From: Halorussus vallis
GTDB lineage: Archaea > Halobacteriota > Halobacteria > Halobacteriales > Haladaptataceae
Direction of reading: 5' to 3'
Assembly: GCF_024138165.1 (NCBI RefSeq)
Contig: NZ_CP100002.1
Span: forward strand, 62,001 to 126,000
Length of the DNA: 64,000 bases
Shown: positions 34,104 to 43,198 of the stretch, piece by piece
How the letters are laid out: each line of letters starts with the position of its first letter
How positions within the stretch are numbered: position 1 is the stretch's first letter
Notes under the pieces: generated by a model
The model's database searches: none
Told to the model about the DNA's origin: nothing
What the model saw: only the letters and a program-made list of their open reading frames with translations
Translations under genes and position numbers: made by a program

Positions 34104-35087
34104 TTACGGTCTTCGGGCCGCGCCGAACGCCAGCAAGCCGACGGCGAACGCCGCGGCGAGCACGAACGCGCCCGCCGCGGTCGCGACGGGCCCGCGCTCG
34201 CGGCGGAGTCCAGACACCGCCGCCCACGCCACGCCGGGGTACTGGCTCGGTTCGACCGACGCCGAGCGCAGGTGGCGCGTCCCGGCGAGCGGCTTGCCGT
34301 CGGCGTAGAACTCCTTGGCGAGCAGGAGGTCGTGGGTCGCCCGGACGTCGTGGCCCCGTTCCTCGAACTCCTCGATCAGGTCGGCGTGCTTGGCGAGGTA
34401 CTGCTCGTCGGCCCGGCGGATGACCTCAGGAGCGGGCGACCCAGTGCCGTAAAGGGTGACGAGCGTCTCGTCGACGTACGCCAGTTTCCCAGCCTCCAGC
34501 ACGCGGACGACGAACTCGGGGTCCTGGAACCGGTCGAGGGTCACGTCGAAGCCCCCGATCTCCTCGGCGACCGCGCGCTCGACGACGAGCGTCGACCCCG
34601 CGCAGGTCACGAGGGTATCGGCCAGCACGTCGCCGATGAGTTCCCGGCCGCCCTCCTTGTGCTTGTCCTCCTCGTTGCCGAGGAGCGCGGCGACGACCTC
34701 CTCGAAGGTACCGCCGGCGCCCGGCAACTCGCGCTCGTAGTCGCAGTAGGCCGCCACCCAGTCGTCCTCCTGGACGAGGCGGTCGAGTTGGCGTTCGAGT
34801 TTCGCCTCGTGCCAGACGTCGTCGGAGTCGAGGAACGCGACGTAATCTCCCTCTGCGGCCTCGATGCCGGTGTTTCGGGCCGCGCAGGCCCCGCGGTTCT
34901 CGTCGTGGCGGAGGAGCGTCACCCGGTCGTCGTAGTCGGCGACGAGTTCGGGCGTCTCGTCGGTGGAGGCATCGTCGACGACGAGGAGTTCGAGGTCCTC
35001 GACGGTCTGGGCGAGGACGCTGTCGATGGCCCGGGGGAGGACGTCGGCCCGGTCGTAGGTCGGAACGATGACGCTGACGCGAGTCAT
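34104..35087 (-). CDS. Family 2 glycosyltransferase
   Basis: A 327-residue GT-A glycosyltransferase. Residues 1-105 hold the family start VSVIVPTYDRADVLPRAIDS and VVDDASTDET, then NRGACAARNTGIEAAEGDYV and the metal-binding FLDSDD. The acceptor side has GGFDVTLDRFQDPEFVVRVL. The C-terminus has a single membrane helix (AAGAFVLAAAFAVGLLAFG) with a positive tail, which would anchor the enzyme. A TATA-like GATAATAAAG lies about 32 nt before the ATG at 35087. It is divergent from the flippase gene, with which it likely works in glycan assembly. The sugar donor is unknown. Confidence 0.9.
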   Translation of the reverse strand: MTRVSVIVPTYDRADVLPRAIDSVLAQTVEDLELLVVDDASTDETPELVADYDDRVTLLRHDENRGACAARNTGIEAAEGDYVAFLDSDDVWHEAKLERQLDRLVQEDDWVAAYCDYERELPGAGGTFEEVVAALLGNEEDKHKEGGRELIGDVLADTLVTCAGSTLVVERAVAEEIGGFDVTLDRFQDPEFVVRVLEAGKLAYVDETLVTLYGTGSPAPEVIRRADEQYLAKHADLIEEFEERGHDVRATHDLLLAKEFYADGKPLAGTRHLRSASVEPSQYPGVAWAAVSGLRRERGPVATAAGAFVLAAAFAVGLLAFGAARRP

Positions 35088-35246
35088 TTCCGCGGAGGTT
35101 CGGGCGTCGGGGGCTTTATTATCGAGTCGGTAAGCCGCGCCGGCCGGCCGAAACGGGCCGACCAGAACGTTTAGCCCGCTTATAAGAAAGACCGCTGGGT
35201 GACTAGAGGCTCACAACGAATGTACGCGACTCGCACGTCTACGAGG

Positions 35247-35281
35247 CCGACCGGTGCCGGCGTATCGCCGGCGCCGGTCGG
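35247..35281. repeat. 16-bp inverted repeat in the flippase leader, loop TAT
   Basis: Arms 35247-35262 and 35266-35281 pair along 16 positions with a single G-T pair. It lies between a TATA-like CTTATAAG at 35180-35187 and the flippase start at 35375, so it would be in that gene's 5' leader. A second GC-rich inverted repeat (CGCCGGCCGG, one base, then its complement) lies at about 35305-35325, before a Shine-Dalgarno GGAGGTGA. Confidence 0.65.
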
Positions 35282-35374
35282 TAGGCGGTTCCCGGTCGGC
35301 GAGCGCCGGCCGGACCGGCCGGCGGAGCGGCTGTCAGGTCGACCGGCCGGCCGACCGTCGGGAGGTGAGCCGCG

Positions 35375-37762
35375 GTGAAGCGCAACATGGTGACGGCGTT
35401 CGTGTCGGTGGCGCTGGCGAAGGTCGCGACCCTGCTGTCGCTGGCGGTCATCACGCCGGTCGTCGTCCGCCTGCTGGGGGCCGACCAGTACGGCACCTAC
35501 GCCACCCTGCTGTCGGTGTTCAGCCTCTCGATGATTCTGTTCAGTTCGGGCATCAACGGCGGTTCGCGCAAGTACATCGCCGAGGAGCGCGACGGCGAGA
35601 ACTGGAAGAGCCACGTCTTCGGCTTCTACTTCCGGCTGGCGACGCTGTTCGCGCTGGTCGGCGCGGTCGCGTTCTGGGCGGCCGCCGAGTACGGCGTCGT
35701 CGCGGCGCTGTTCCCCGACAAGGAGCTCACACCGTACTTCTACCTGCTGGCGTTGATGGTGCCACTCGCGCAGTTCAGCAACTACGTCCGGCGGTCGCTG
35801 ATGGGGCTGAAACTGGAGCACGTCGCCCAGCCCATCAAGGTTTCCTTCACGCTCATCTACGCCGTGGTCGCCATCCTGCTGGCCGGACCGTGGATATTCG
35901 ACATGGGCGTCAAAGGGGTGTTGCTCGGTCGCGTCATCGGCTGGGCGGCGACCATCGGCGCGGCGCTGTGGTTCGCCTCGCGCCACCTGAAGCTGTCGTA
36001 CATCTTCCGGCGCACCCCGAAGGACTTCCCGCGGCGGAAGCTGCTGGGGTTCAACAACCTCTCCATCGTCTACATGTTCCTGCTCACGTCGCTCTATCAC
36101 GTCGACATCATCATGCTCGGGATGAACGTCGGCAAGGACCAGGTGGGCTACTACAAGGCGGCGCTGGTGCTCGCGGAGTTCCTCTGGTTCGCACCCCAGG
36201 CCATCCAGTCGGTGATGGTCCAGTCGACCTCGAACCTCTGGGCTCAGGACCGCGTCGAGAAGATAAACGAGATCGCCTCGCGGGTGACCCGCTACGGCCT
36301 GCTGTTGACCCTCTTGCTCGCCATCGGCATCGGCGCGCTCGCCCGGAAGTTCGTCCCGTTCTACTACCCCCAGGACTTCCAGGCGTCGGTGCTGCCGCTG
36401 CTGTTGCTCCTGCCGGGTGCGCTCGGCTTCGCGGTGGCGCGACCCATCCTCTCCATCAGCCAGGCGAAGGGCGACCTCAAACCCCTGGTGGTGGCGACCG
36501 GCGCGGTCGCGCTCCTCAACGTCGGCCTGAACGCGCTGCTCATCCCGCGCTTGGAGATCGTCGGGGCCGCCATCGCCACCTCCATCGGTTACGGCTCGCT
36601 GCCGCTGTTCCAAGTCGCGGTCGCCCGGCGACTCGGTTTCCACCCGTTCGAGGACGCCCGCCTGCTCCGCATCGGACTGACGGGCGTGCTCGCCGGCGTC
36701 CCCATCGTCCTGCTGGCGACGACCATCCAGAGCACGCTGCTCGCGCTGGCGGTCGTCCCGCCGGTGGGCTTCGTCGTCTACGCCATCGCGGCACTACTGA
36801 CAGGCGCGGTCGAGTGGGACGAGATTCTGGACGTCACTTCCTCGCTTCCGGGGTCGCTGGGACAGAAGGCCGCCAAGCTTCGCTGGCAGTTCCACGACCC
36901 GTGGGAGGACAACAAGTCCGACGACAACAAGGTCCAGGCGGTGTTCGCGTTCGCCGGCGTGGCGCTGCTGGCGGCCGGCCTCGTTGTCTCGCTGAGCGGC
37001 GGGCTGGGCGCGATGGTCGGCGGGCCGGCCGACGACGCACCGGGGCCGAGCGGCCCCGGGACGACGCTCTCGCCGGTCGACACCACCGAGACGACCGACC
37101 AGCAGGCCGACGGCGGCGACAAGGGCGACGACGGAACGACCGAGAAGCCGGCGGGCGACGGCGGTGGCGGCGGCGATAGCGGCGATTCCGGCGGCGATGG
37201 AGCAGGCGGCGGGTCGAAGAACGCCACGACCACCGAAACCACGACCGAACGGCAGTCCGGCGGGAACGACGGAAGCGACGGCGGTTCCGGCGGCGGCGGT
37301 GACGGCGGCAACACCGGCGGCGGGAGCGACGGCGATTCCGGCGGCTCCGACGGCGGAAACGATGGTGGAAATAACGACGGCGGCGACTCCGGCAACGACG
37401 GCGGTTCGGACGACCCGACCACCACGACCGAGACGACCACGACCGAAACCACGACGGAGACGACCACCGAGACGACGACCGCCGACACGACGACCGAGAC
37501 GACAACAACTACGACGACTACGACAACGACGACTACGACGTCCGATACGACCACGACCACCACCACCACCACCACGACTACCACCACCGAAACGACTACG
37601 ACGACCACGACGACGGATACCACGACCACCACCACCACCACGAGCGGTTCGGGCGCGGGCGGCTCCACCAACGGTACCGCCACGAACGGCACCGCGACCG
37701 ACTACGGTCGGTTCGCGATGCTGGCCGCCGGCGGGGCACTCTTCGTCGCCGGAATCCGGTGA
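35375..37762 (+). CDS. Polysaccharide flippase (MOP family) with Thr-rich mucin-like C-terminal extension
   Basis: A 795-residue protein. Residues 1-500 are a multi-helix oligosaccharide flippase (start MVTAFVSVALAKVATLLSL; VVRLLGADQYGTYATLLSVF; HVDIIMLGMNVGKDQVGYY), about 12-14 membrane helices, expected to move lipid-linked glycans outward. One further helix (AVFAFAGVALLAAGLVVSL) lies near residue 535. Residues about 560-685 are Gly/Asp/Ser-rich and 686-765 are nearly all Thr with Glu and Asp breaks. The protein ends in another hydrophobic segment (FAMLAAGGALFVAGIR). The GTG at 35375 is supported by GGAGGTGA seven bases upstream. The tail is unlike ordinary flippases and resembles O-glycosylated archaeal surface stalks. 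Confidence 0.85.
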   Translation: MKRNMVTAFVSVALAKVATLLSLAVITPVVVRLLGADQYGTYATLLSVFSLSMILFSSGINGGSRKYIAEERDGENWKSHVFGFYFRLATLFALVGAVAFWAAAEYGVVAALFPDKELTPYFYLLALMVPLAQFSNYVRRSLMGLKLEHVAQPIKVSFTLIYAVVAILLAGPWIFDMGVKGVLLGRVIGWAATIGAALWFASRHLKLSYIFRRTPKDFPRRKLLGFNNLSIVYMFLLTSLYHVDIIMLGMNVGKDQVGYYKAALVLAEFLWFAPQAIQSVMVQSTSNLWAQDRVEKINEIASRVTRYGLLLTLLLAIGIGALARKFVPFYYPQDFQASVLPLLLLLPGALGFAVARPILSISQAKGDLKPLVVATGAVALLNVGLNALLIPRLEIVGAAIATSIGYGSLPLFQVAVARRLGFHPFEDARLLRIGLTGVLAGVPIVLLATTIQSTLLALAVVPPVGFVVYAIAALLTGAVEWDEILDVTSSLPGSLGQKAAKLRWQFHDPWEDNKSDDNKVQAVFAFAGVALLAAGLVVSLSGGLGAMVGGPADDAPGPSGPGTTLSPVDTTETTDQQADGGDKGDDGTTEKPAGDGGGGGDSGDSGGDGAGGGSKNATTTETTTERQSGGNDGSDGGSGGGGDGGNTGGGSDGDSGGSDGGNDGGNNDGGDSGNDGGSDDPTTTTETTTTETTTETTTETTTADTTTETTTTTTTTTTTTTTSDTTTTTTTTTTTTTTETTTTTTTTDTTTTTTTTSGSGAGGSTNGTATNGTATDYGRFAMLAAGGALFVAGIR
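37424..37649 (+). repeat. Coding Thr-codon repeat in the flippase gene
   Basis: About 225 bp of near-continuous ACN codons with a few GAA, GAG, GAC, GAT and GCC. ACC, ACG, ACA and ACT are mixed, so the tract is not a simple expanded microsatellite; the protein sequence, not the DNA, appears to be kept. It is a likely site of length variation between strains. Confidence 0.85.
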
Positions 37763-37818
37763 CGCGGCGATAAGACGTCTGTTTCGCGGTTTGTTCGTCT
37801 TCGATTTCTGGTCACTAC

Positions 37819-37851
37819 CGAGACGACCGCGGCATCGCCGCGGTCGTCTCG
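37819..37851. terminator. Perfect 15-bp hairpin between convergent genes
   Basis: Arms 37819-37833 and 37837-37851 are exact complements with loop ATC. It lies 57 nt after the flippase stop and 22 nt before the stop of the converging nucleoside-permease gene, a position that suits a two-way terminator. Confidence 0.6.
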
Positions 37852-37872
37852 CTGGGCATTTTTCCGAGATTG

Positions 37873-38856
37873 CTACTCGCGCTCGGAGAGGTCCGTGGGG
37901 TCGTCGGCCGCGAGGCGGTCGACCGCCGCCGAGGCGACCCGGAACCCGTTTTCCAGGCCGAGTTCGAGCGCGACCGGGTCGAGGTCCTCGTCGAGGCTCT
38001 CGCGGGGAGACTGCCCGTCGCCGGGCCGGTCGAAGTTTACGACGCCTCGGACGCTGAGGTAGCGGTCCAGACGGCCGAAGCGGTCGAGCGCGGTCGCGGT
38101 GCCGAAGTCCTCCATCTCGGTGACGGCGTAATCGCCCGCGCCGTAAGCGTCGGCGAGCCACTGAGCCTGGGCCGCGCAGGCGTCGCCGTGCCAGAACTCG
38201 TCGCCGGAGAGCGAGGTGCCGGTGGTGACGGCCGGGGCCGACCGCGCCGCCGACTCCGTGTACCGCTCGCGGTACGGCGTCGCCCGGTCGTCGTCCCGGA
38301 GGTCGACCGTCTCGGCCGCCCGGCGGACGGCCGAGACGAGGTCGTCGTTCAACCGGTGGACGTAGTCGCGCGGTCGGTACTTCAACAGCGCGATGGGCGG
38401 GTCGTCGGGGGTTCGGTCCGCGTCGTCCGACAGAGCGCGCTCGTTCTCGGCCCACCGGTGTTTGCGGTCCCAGTCTACGACGGTTTCGGCGAGGACCACC
38501 GACCCGACCGTTGCCCGACTCAGCGGCGCGCCGGCGACTCCGGCGGTCATGAAGTAGGTCGCCGAGAGGTCGAGGCGCGGCGAGGCGAGCAGGGCCGCGA
38601 CCGTCACGGTCGACTCGGCCTTCCCCATCCCGGTCGGCGTCACCCCGATACCGTCGTCGGTGTAGTAGATGGGCGCGTTCGCGCCGGGCACGGTCAGTTC
38701 GTTCGAGAGGTCGTAGGCGTCGGCCTAGCGGGTGACCTCGTCGGGGAGGTCCGGCCGCGCCTCGCCGTCGACGGCGAAGTCGTCGGCCGCGAACGCGGGC
38801 AGGACCAGAACGTCGAGAGAAATCGGGTCGGCGTCCGCGGGGTACTCCGTCGACAT
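37873..38856 (-). pseudogene. Purine nucleoside permease-family gene interrupted by an in-frame TAG
   Basis: The reading frame starts with an ATG at 38856 (MSTEYPADADPISLDVLVLPAF) and runs in one frame to 37873, except for a TAG at 38727-38725 (codon 44), where Trp or Gln would be a one-base change. Sequence after the stop continues the family without any frameshift: GVTPTGMGKAESTVTVAALL, FMTAGVAGAPL, AVTEMEDFGTATAL. This family (NUP) is related to nucleoside phosphorylases. A restart at a GTG at 38691 would give a 272-residue product lacking the N-terminus. It could be a recent pseudogene, a polymorphism or a sequencing error; a working truncated protein is less likely. Confidence 0.75.
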
Positions 38857-39127
38857 CTGCTTACGGATAGCTACAGCGGGGAATCGGTGTGACCGTTGCG
38901 ACTACGGTGTCGAAACCGGAGTTTCCGTTGAGGCAGTCGACGAAGCGACCGCGTCGAACGTGAAATTGCGCGACGACGAACTCGGGGAGAGAGTCGAGTG
39001 CGGAAAAACGCAAACCGCAGAACGGAAACGGAACCCAAACCACGACGGTGACGCGAAGCGGTGGCACGCGTGCGCCTCGCGTCGATGGCAGACCGCTGGA
39101 AGCGGGCGTCGGACGCGGCGACCTATC

Positions 39128-40438
39128 TCACCACTTCTGCTGCTTCTTCAGCAGTTTCGTCGGCGTCGTGACCTCGACGCCCTTCTGCTTGTTGATGTAG
39201 TCGAGCAGGCTGCGGAAGTCGGCCTCGCTCATGCCCTCTTTGCCGATGACGTGGAACATCAGGCCGGCGGCCTGCTTGTACTTGGCCGCGTAGTCGACCT
39301 GCCGCTTGGCGGCTTCGAGCGACTCGCCGTTGATGCGACCCATGTTGTGGGGGTCGGTCATCGGGAGGCCCGTGGGACAGCCGCCGAACCGGAACGCGGC
39401 GTCGTGGTACTCGTTGACGAGGTCCCAGGTGTGCTTGCCCATCAGGTTCTTCGGGGTGATGAACACCCGCGAGCCGTCCTTGAACCCGTGGTTGTCGAGC
39501 CACTGCTTGGTCTGCTTTATCTTCTTCTGCTGTTCGGACTTCGAGTACTTCGGCAGCGGCTTCGACCCGACGTACGGGTGCGAGCCGATGTCCCAGCCTG
39601 CGTCGCGCATCTCGCGGAGCTGACCCGTGTCGAGGCGGCCATCCTTGTAGATGGTCTGCGGGATGACGCCCTCGACGCCCGGGAAGCCGTACTCCTGCAT
39701 CATCTTGAACGCCTTGGAGTAGTGGGTGATGTGCGAGTCGTCGAAGGTGAGGAAGACGTAGCCCTTCTTCGGCCGGTCGACGACGCGGAGGTCGTCGACG
39801 AGCATCTCGACCTTCTGACTGTCGCTGCCCTTGCTGCGGGCGACCAGGCGCATCTCCTGGACGTTCGAGAGTTTGGGGTCGCGCTCGGTGCCCGTCACGC
39901 CGAAGTCGACACGCATCCAGCGGTCGGTCGGCCCGGTGAACGTCCGGGTCATCTTGATGGGGTGGCCGCGGTCGGGCGCGTACAGTTCGAGCGTGAGCTT
40001 CGTGATCTGGGGCGTCTTGACCTTGACCGCGGCCGAGAAGTTCTTCCCGCTGAAGTCGGCGCCGCCCTGGCCCATCGCCTTGTACGCGCCGACGTAGGGC
40101 TGGCCCTTCTTGGTCGACATCCGGAGCGCCTTCGACCCCTCCTGGACGTCCTTCGAGGCGGCGCCGAGTGTGCCGTATTTGTCGAGCTTGACCCAGCTGC
40201 CGGTCTTCTCGAAGCCGTCGATGGTCTTGCCGAGCTGGTCGGGGTTGCTCGCGGTCGTCGTCGACTCGGCCGTGGTGGTCGCGGTGGCGGTCTCCGTCCC
40301 GGGCGTGGTCGTCGCGCCCGAAGTCCCGTTGTTCGTCGCGTCCGTGGTGTTCGAGTCGCTCGGGTTGCTCCCCGAGCAACCGGCGAGCGCTGCGGCGCCC
40401 ACCGCGGTCAGGAACGCTCTTCGTGTTCGTTTGCTCAT
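39128..40438 (-). CDS. Polysaccharide deacetylase-like Tat lipoprotein
   Basis: A 436-residue exported lipoprotein. The signal is KRTRRAFLTAVGAAALAGC (Tat motif plus lipobox, Cys about residue 20), followed by a Thr/Ser/Asn-rich linker to about residue 70. A beta-rich domain (about 75-220) precedes the NodB-type domain (about 225-430), where VFLTFDDSH holds the first metal/catalytic Asp pair and GWDIGSHPYVGS holds one His. The second His of the canonical H-x3-H motif appears to be Gly, so activity may be changed. The ATG at 40438 gives a standard signal. Cell-surface glycan editing is the likely role, given its neighbours. Confidence 0.82.
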   Translation of the reverse strand: MSKRTRRAFLTAVGAAALAGCSGSNPSDSNTTDATNNGTSGATTTPGTETATATTTAESTTTASNPDQLGKTIDGFEKTGSWVKLDKYGTLGAASKDVQEGSKALRMSTKKGQPYVGAYKAMGQGGADFSGKNFSAAVKVKTPQITKLTLELYAPDRGHPIKMTRTFTGPTDRWMRVDFGVTGTERDPKLSNVQEMRLVARSKGSDSQKVEMLVDDLRVVDRPKKGYVFLTFDDSHITHYSKAFKMMQEYGFPGVEGVIPQTIYKDGRLDTGQLREMRDAGWDIGSHPYVGSKPLPKYSKSEQQKKIKQTKQWLDNHGFKDGSRVFITPKNLMGKHTWDLVNEYHDAAFRFGGCPTGLPMTDPHNMGRINGESLEAAKRQVDYAAKYKQAAGLMFHVIGKEGMSEADFRSLLDYINKQKGVEVTTPTKLLKKQQKW

Positions 40439-40485
40439 CGTACTTCGACCCACACGCCGACCGCACTTTCTTATCTGGTTCTTAT

Positions 40486-40515
40486 TTCGAATTATAACCG
40501 GTCGAGTAATTCGAA
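40486..40515. promoter_or_regulatory. Inverted repeat TTCGAATTA-N12-TAATTCGAA upstream of the deacetylase gene
   Basis: Perfect 9-bp arms (40486-40494 and 40507-40515) with 12 bases between. It lies about 48-77 nt upstream of the deacetylase start, just before its AT-rich promoter, the position of an operator. No regulator can be assigned. Confidence 0.4.
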
Positions 40516-41391
40516 TTCGATGGAACGTCCCAGAACGCCGCGCTTCGCCGGATTAGAGCCGTCACCGGACCGGCTTCGCCAGATTTCGCGGGGTGAACGG
40601 TCGAATTCCGTCGGTATCGAACGCACGAAACCGTCGGCAAGTGTCCGTTCGCCGAACTGTCGGGCGGTTCGGGCGAAACCCCGCCGAAGTGGCGCGTGCG
40701 GGCGATTCGATTCGTTCTATTCTCGTGGAACGTCCGCTTTAGCGGATGGATAAACCGTTTCAGCGGCCGTCTCGCGCTGTTCTGGCCGCCGGAAACCCCG
40801 GTCGGCCGCGTTCGGGCAGGGCTTGACTCAAACGCGGCCGACTGTGACCGTCCCGAACTCGCCGGCGACATCTGCGTCAGCGAGTGCGAACGCCTACTTC
40901 CGCGAGCGTGAACGCCTGCTCCCGCGAGCGCGAGGACTCCGGTCGACTGGCTGGTTCCGGCCGGCCGACCGACGACCGGTGACGCCGAGCGCACCTTCGC
41001 GCCTCCACGGAAGAGACAAGCCTTCTGGACGCCCGTGAGCGACCCGGCCGCAGAGTAGACTCTGCGGCCGGGTCGCTCGTCGCCGTCGGTTTCGCTCGCC
41101 GTGGCTGGTCGGGGTCGGCGGCAGAACTTCCGGCGGATTTCAGCCGGGGGTTCTCGGCGGTGTCGACCGGGTCTAATGCGTCGTTAGAGCAGGGTTAGCG
41201 GCCGTATAGTAACGGACCCCGAGTTCGTAGTGACTGTCGACAGCGGCGCGGGCGAGCGCAGTGAAGACGACAATGCACACCAGCACAGCACGAGAGGCGG
41301 CACTTGGGGAGTCCGTCGGTCGCCGCGGGGTCGGACCGGCGGCCGAGCGATGCGGAATCGCGAACCCTCGGAGGGGCGTCCGGGAGGGACT
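40516..41391 (+). other. Intergenic stretch with no convincing gene
   Basis: Nearly 900 bp before the asparagine-synthetase-like gene. Frames in it have random-looking composition. It holds a short palindrome (TCCGCTTTAGCGGA, 40733-40746), an imperfect double of about 22 nt around 40885-40935 (GAACGCCT...CGCGAGCG twice), and a long hairpin at 41037-41078. Otherwise nothing is seen. Confidence 0.5.
41037..41078. repeat. Perfect 19-bp inverted repeat, loop TAGA
   Basis: Arms 41037-41055 and 41060-41078 are exact complements around TAGA. It lies over 300 nt before the next start codon and over 600 nt from the previous one, so it is not obviously a terminator of a known gene. It could mark an unannotated transcript. 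Confidence 0.8.
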
Positions 41392-43080
41392 ATGAACAAG
41401 GAACTATTCGGGGTCTTCGGCGACCGCGCGACGTTCCGCGACCACCGGTCGGACCGGGAGTTCGACCGCGTCGTCTCGGGCGACGCGATGACCGTCGGCG
41501 TCCGGGACGTGGGGCTGAACATCCCCGGGCGGAGCGCGACCTACGAGGGCGACCGGGGCTGTTGCGTCGTCTGGGGCGAGGCCTACGTGCCCGACCGGCG
41601 CGCGACCAACGCGGCCCGGTGGCTGTACGAGCGCTACGCCGAGGAGGGACGGTCGGCGCTCGCCCACCTCAACGGGTCGTATCTGGCGGCGGTCGACCAC
41701 GACGGCGAGGCGGTGGTCGCGACCGACCCCATCCGGTCGTGGGAGTGTTTCTACACCGACGAGGCCGACCAACGGGTGTTCGGTTCGGACTCGGTGGCGG
41801 TCGCGCGGGCCATCGACGAACCCCGCATCGACAAGCGGTCGCTGCTGGAGTTCGTCTACATCGGGGTCGTCCTCGGGACCGGGACGATGTTCGAGCACCT
41901 CGAACGGGTCCCGTTCGACGGCTACCTCCGACCCGACGACGCGGGCGAACTCGACCGGTTCGTCTACGACCCGCGGCCGGCCGACGAGTTCGACCCCGTC
42001 GAGGAACTCGCCGACCGCCTCCGGGCCGCGCTGGCGCGCCGGAGCCGCCAGCCGGGAACCAAGGGGATGTTGCTCTCGGGCGGCTACGACTCGCGGCTCA
42101 TCCTCTCGCAGGTACCCGACGTCGAGCGGTGTTACACGGTCGGCGACCCGAGCGCCCAGGAGGTCGCGGTCGCCCGGAAGATCGCGGACCAGTACGACGC
42201 CGAACACGTCGCGTTCGAGCCCAACGACCGGTACATCCACCCCGGCGAGGAGAAGACCCGCTACTCCCAAGGCATCAAGGAGTCGCTGCACGTCCACCAC
42301 GCGGGCTACGACGACGAGATGGAGGCCGACACGATGTACCACGGCCTGCTCTGCGACATCTACCTCTGCGGCCACTTCGTCGAGCGCCGGAGTCTCGACG
42401 TGCTCGGCAAGGAGATTCCCCTCGGCGGTCTTGACCCCGACCCGGACCCCGTCGAGGTGCTGCTCGACCGGTTCGGTTACTCGCCCGACCAGAGCGAGCA
42501 GTTCGCCGAGGTCGCCCGCGTCGACGACCGCTCGCCCGCGGAGTTCGTCCGCGAAGCGGTCGCTGAGGAGTTCGAGAAGGGGTGGTCACGCGCGACCGGA
42601 ACCCAGAACGCCATCGACCTCTGCGGGGTTCGCAACCAGCCCTCGATTCCGTTCCGCGCCCACCTCGCGGACAACTACCTCGAATCGTTCTTCGTCGCCG
42701 ACACCGGCCTGCTGAACTGGCACCTCCAGACGCCGCCCGAACACCGGAGCAAGGAGACGTTCGTCGAGGCCTGCCGGCGACTCGACCCGGACATCCTCCG
42801 CCACCGGCCGCCGGACCGGCCCCACGACTCACAGCTACTCAACGAGGCCGAGCGGTTCGTCCGCCGGAAGCTCCCGTTCGTGACGCCGTTCGAGTCGGCG
42901 TGGCCCGACCGGCGCGAACTGTACGACCGCCACGACATGGACGCGAAGCTGTTCCCCGCCCAGGAGTACCTCCACGACCTTCCCGTCCGGGAAAAACTCC
43001 GGCTCAACGACGTGCGAAGTTGGATGGACCGGTGTCTCGACGTGCCGGTGAGCGCGACTCAGGTCGTCCAGGAGTCGTGA
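41392..43080 (+). CDS. Asparagine-synthetase-like protein (PP-loop ATPase)
   Basis: A 562-residue protein. An N-terminal region (about 1-190) has the fold pattern of class II glutamine amidotransferases (ALAHLNGSYLAAVDHDGEAVV, RVFGSDSVAVARAI), but the protein begins MNKELFG, so the Cys nucleophile at position 2 is missing. The synthetase domain has the PP-loop GMLLSGGYDSRLIL. Without glutaminase activity it may use free ammonia or another amine, or adenylate a different substrate. The ATG at 41392 has GGGAGG eight bases upstream; the frame is open 54 codons further upstream without family features. Such proteins occur in archaeal and bacterial glycan clusters, which fits here. Confidence 0.82.
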   Translation: MNKELFGVFGDRATFRDHRSDREFDRVVSGDAMTVGVRDVGLNIPGRSATYEGDRGCCVVWGEAYVPDRRATNAARWLYERYAEEGRSALAHLNGSYLAAVDHDGEAVVATDPIRSWECFYTDEADQRVFGSDSVAVARAIDEPRIDKRSLLEFVYIGVVLGTGTMFEHLERVPFDGYLRPDDAGELDRFVYDPRPADEFDPVEELADRLRAALARRSRQPGTKGMLLSGGYDSRLILSQVPDVERCYTVGDPSAQEVAVARKIADQYDAEHVAFEPNDRYIHPGEEKTRYSQGIKESLHVHHAGYDDEMEADTMYHGLLCDIYLCGHFVERRSLDVLGKEIPLGGLDPDPDPVEVLLDRFGYSPDQSEQFAEVARVDDRSPAEFVREAVAEEFEKGWSRATGTQNAIDLCGVRNQPSIPFRAHLADNYLESFFVADTGLLNWHLQTPPEHRSKETFVEACRRLDPDILRHRPPDRPHDSQLLNEAERFVRRKLPFVTPFESAWPDRRELYDRHDMDAKLFPAQEYLHDLPVREKLRLNDVRSWMDRCLDVPVSATQVVQES

Positions 43081-43198
43081 TAATTTCCGATTTCAGGAGA
43101 ATAAAATCTTATACCGGAGGGACTAAGGCGGCATTTAATACCTACCTAACTGAAGGCGTAGCCTTTCGGGGTCGGCCTGTTTTGGCTTTCCTGTCTCA

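Noticed and set aside
36794-38455. Minus-strand frames across the flippase tail rich in Arg/Gly or Val
   Set aside because: They mirror the Gly- and Thr-codon repeats of the real gene and contain no domain.
38725-38727. TAG decoded as pyrrolysine
   Set aside because: Pyrrolysine genes are not seen here and are not expected in haloarchaea; the residue replaced is most likely an ordinary Trp or Gln.
40482-40994. 170-codon minus-strand frame before the deacetylase gene
   Set aside because: Ser/Arg/Pro-rich, no motif, and it overlaps the deacetylase promoter and inverted repeat.
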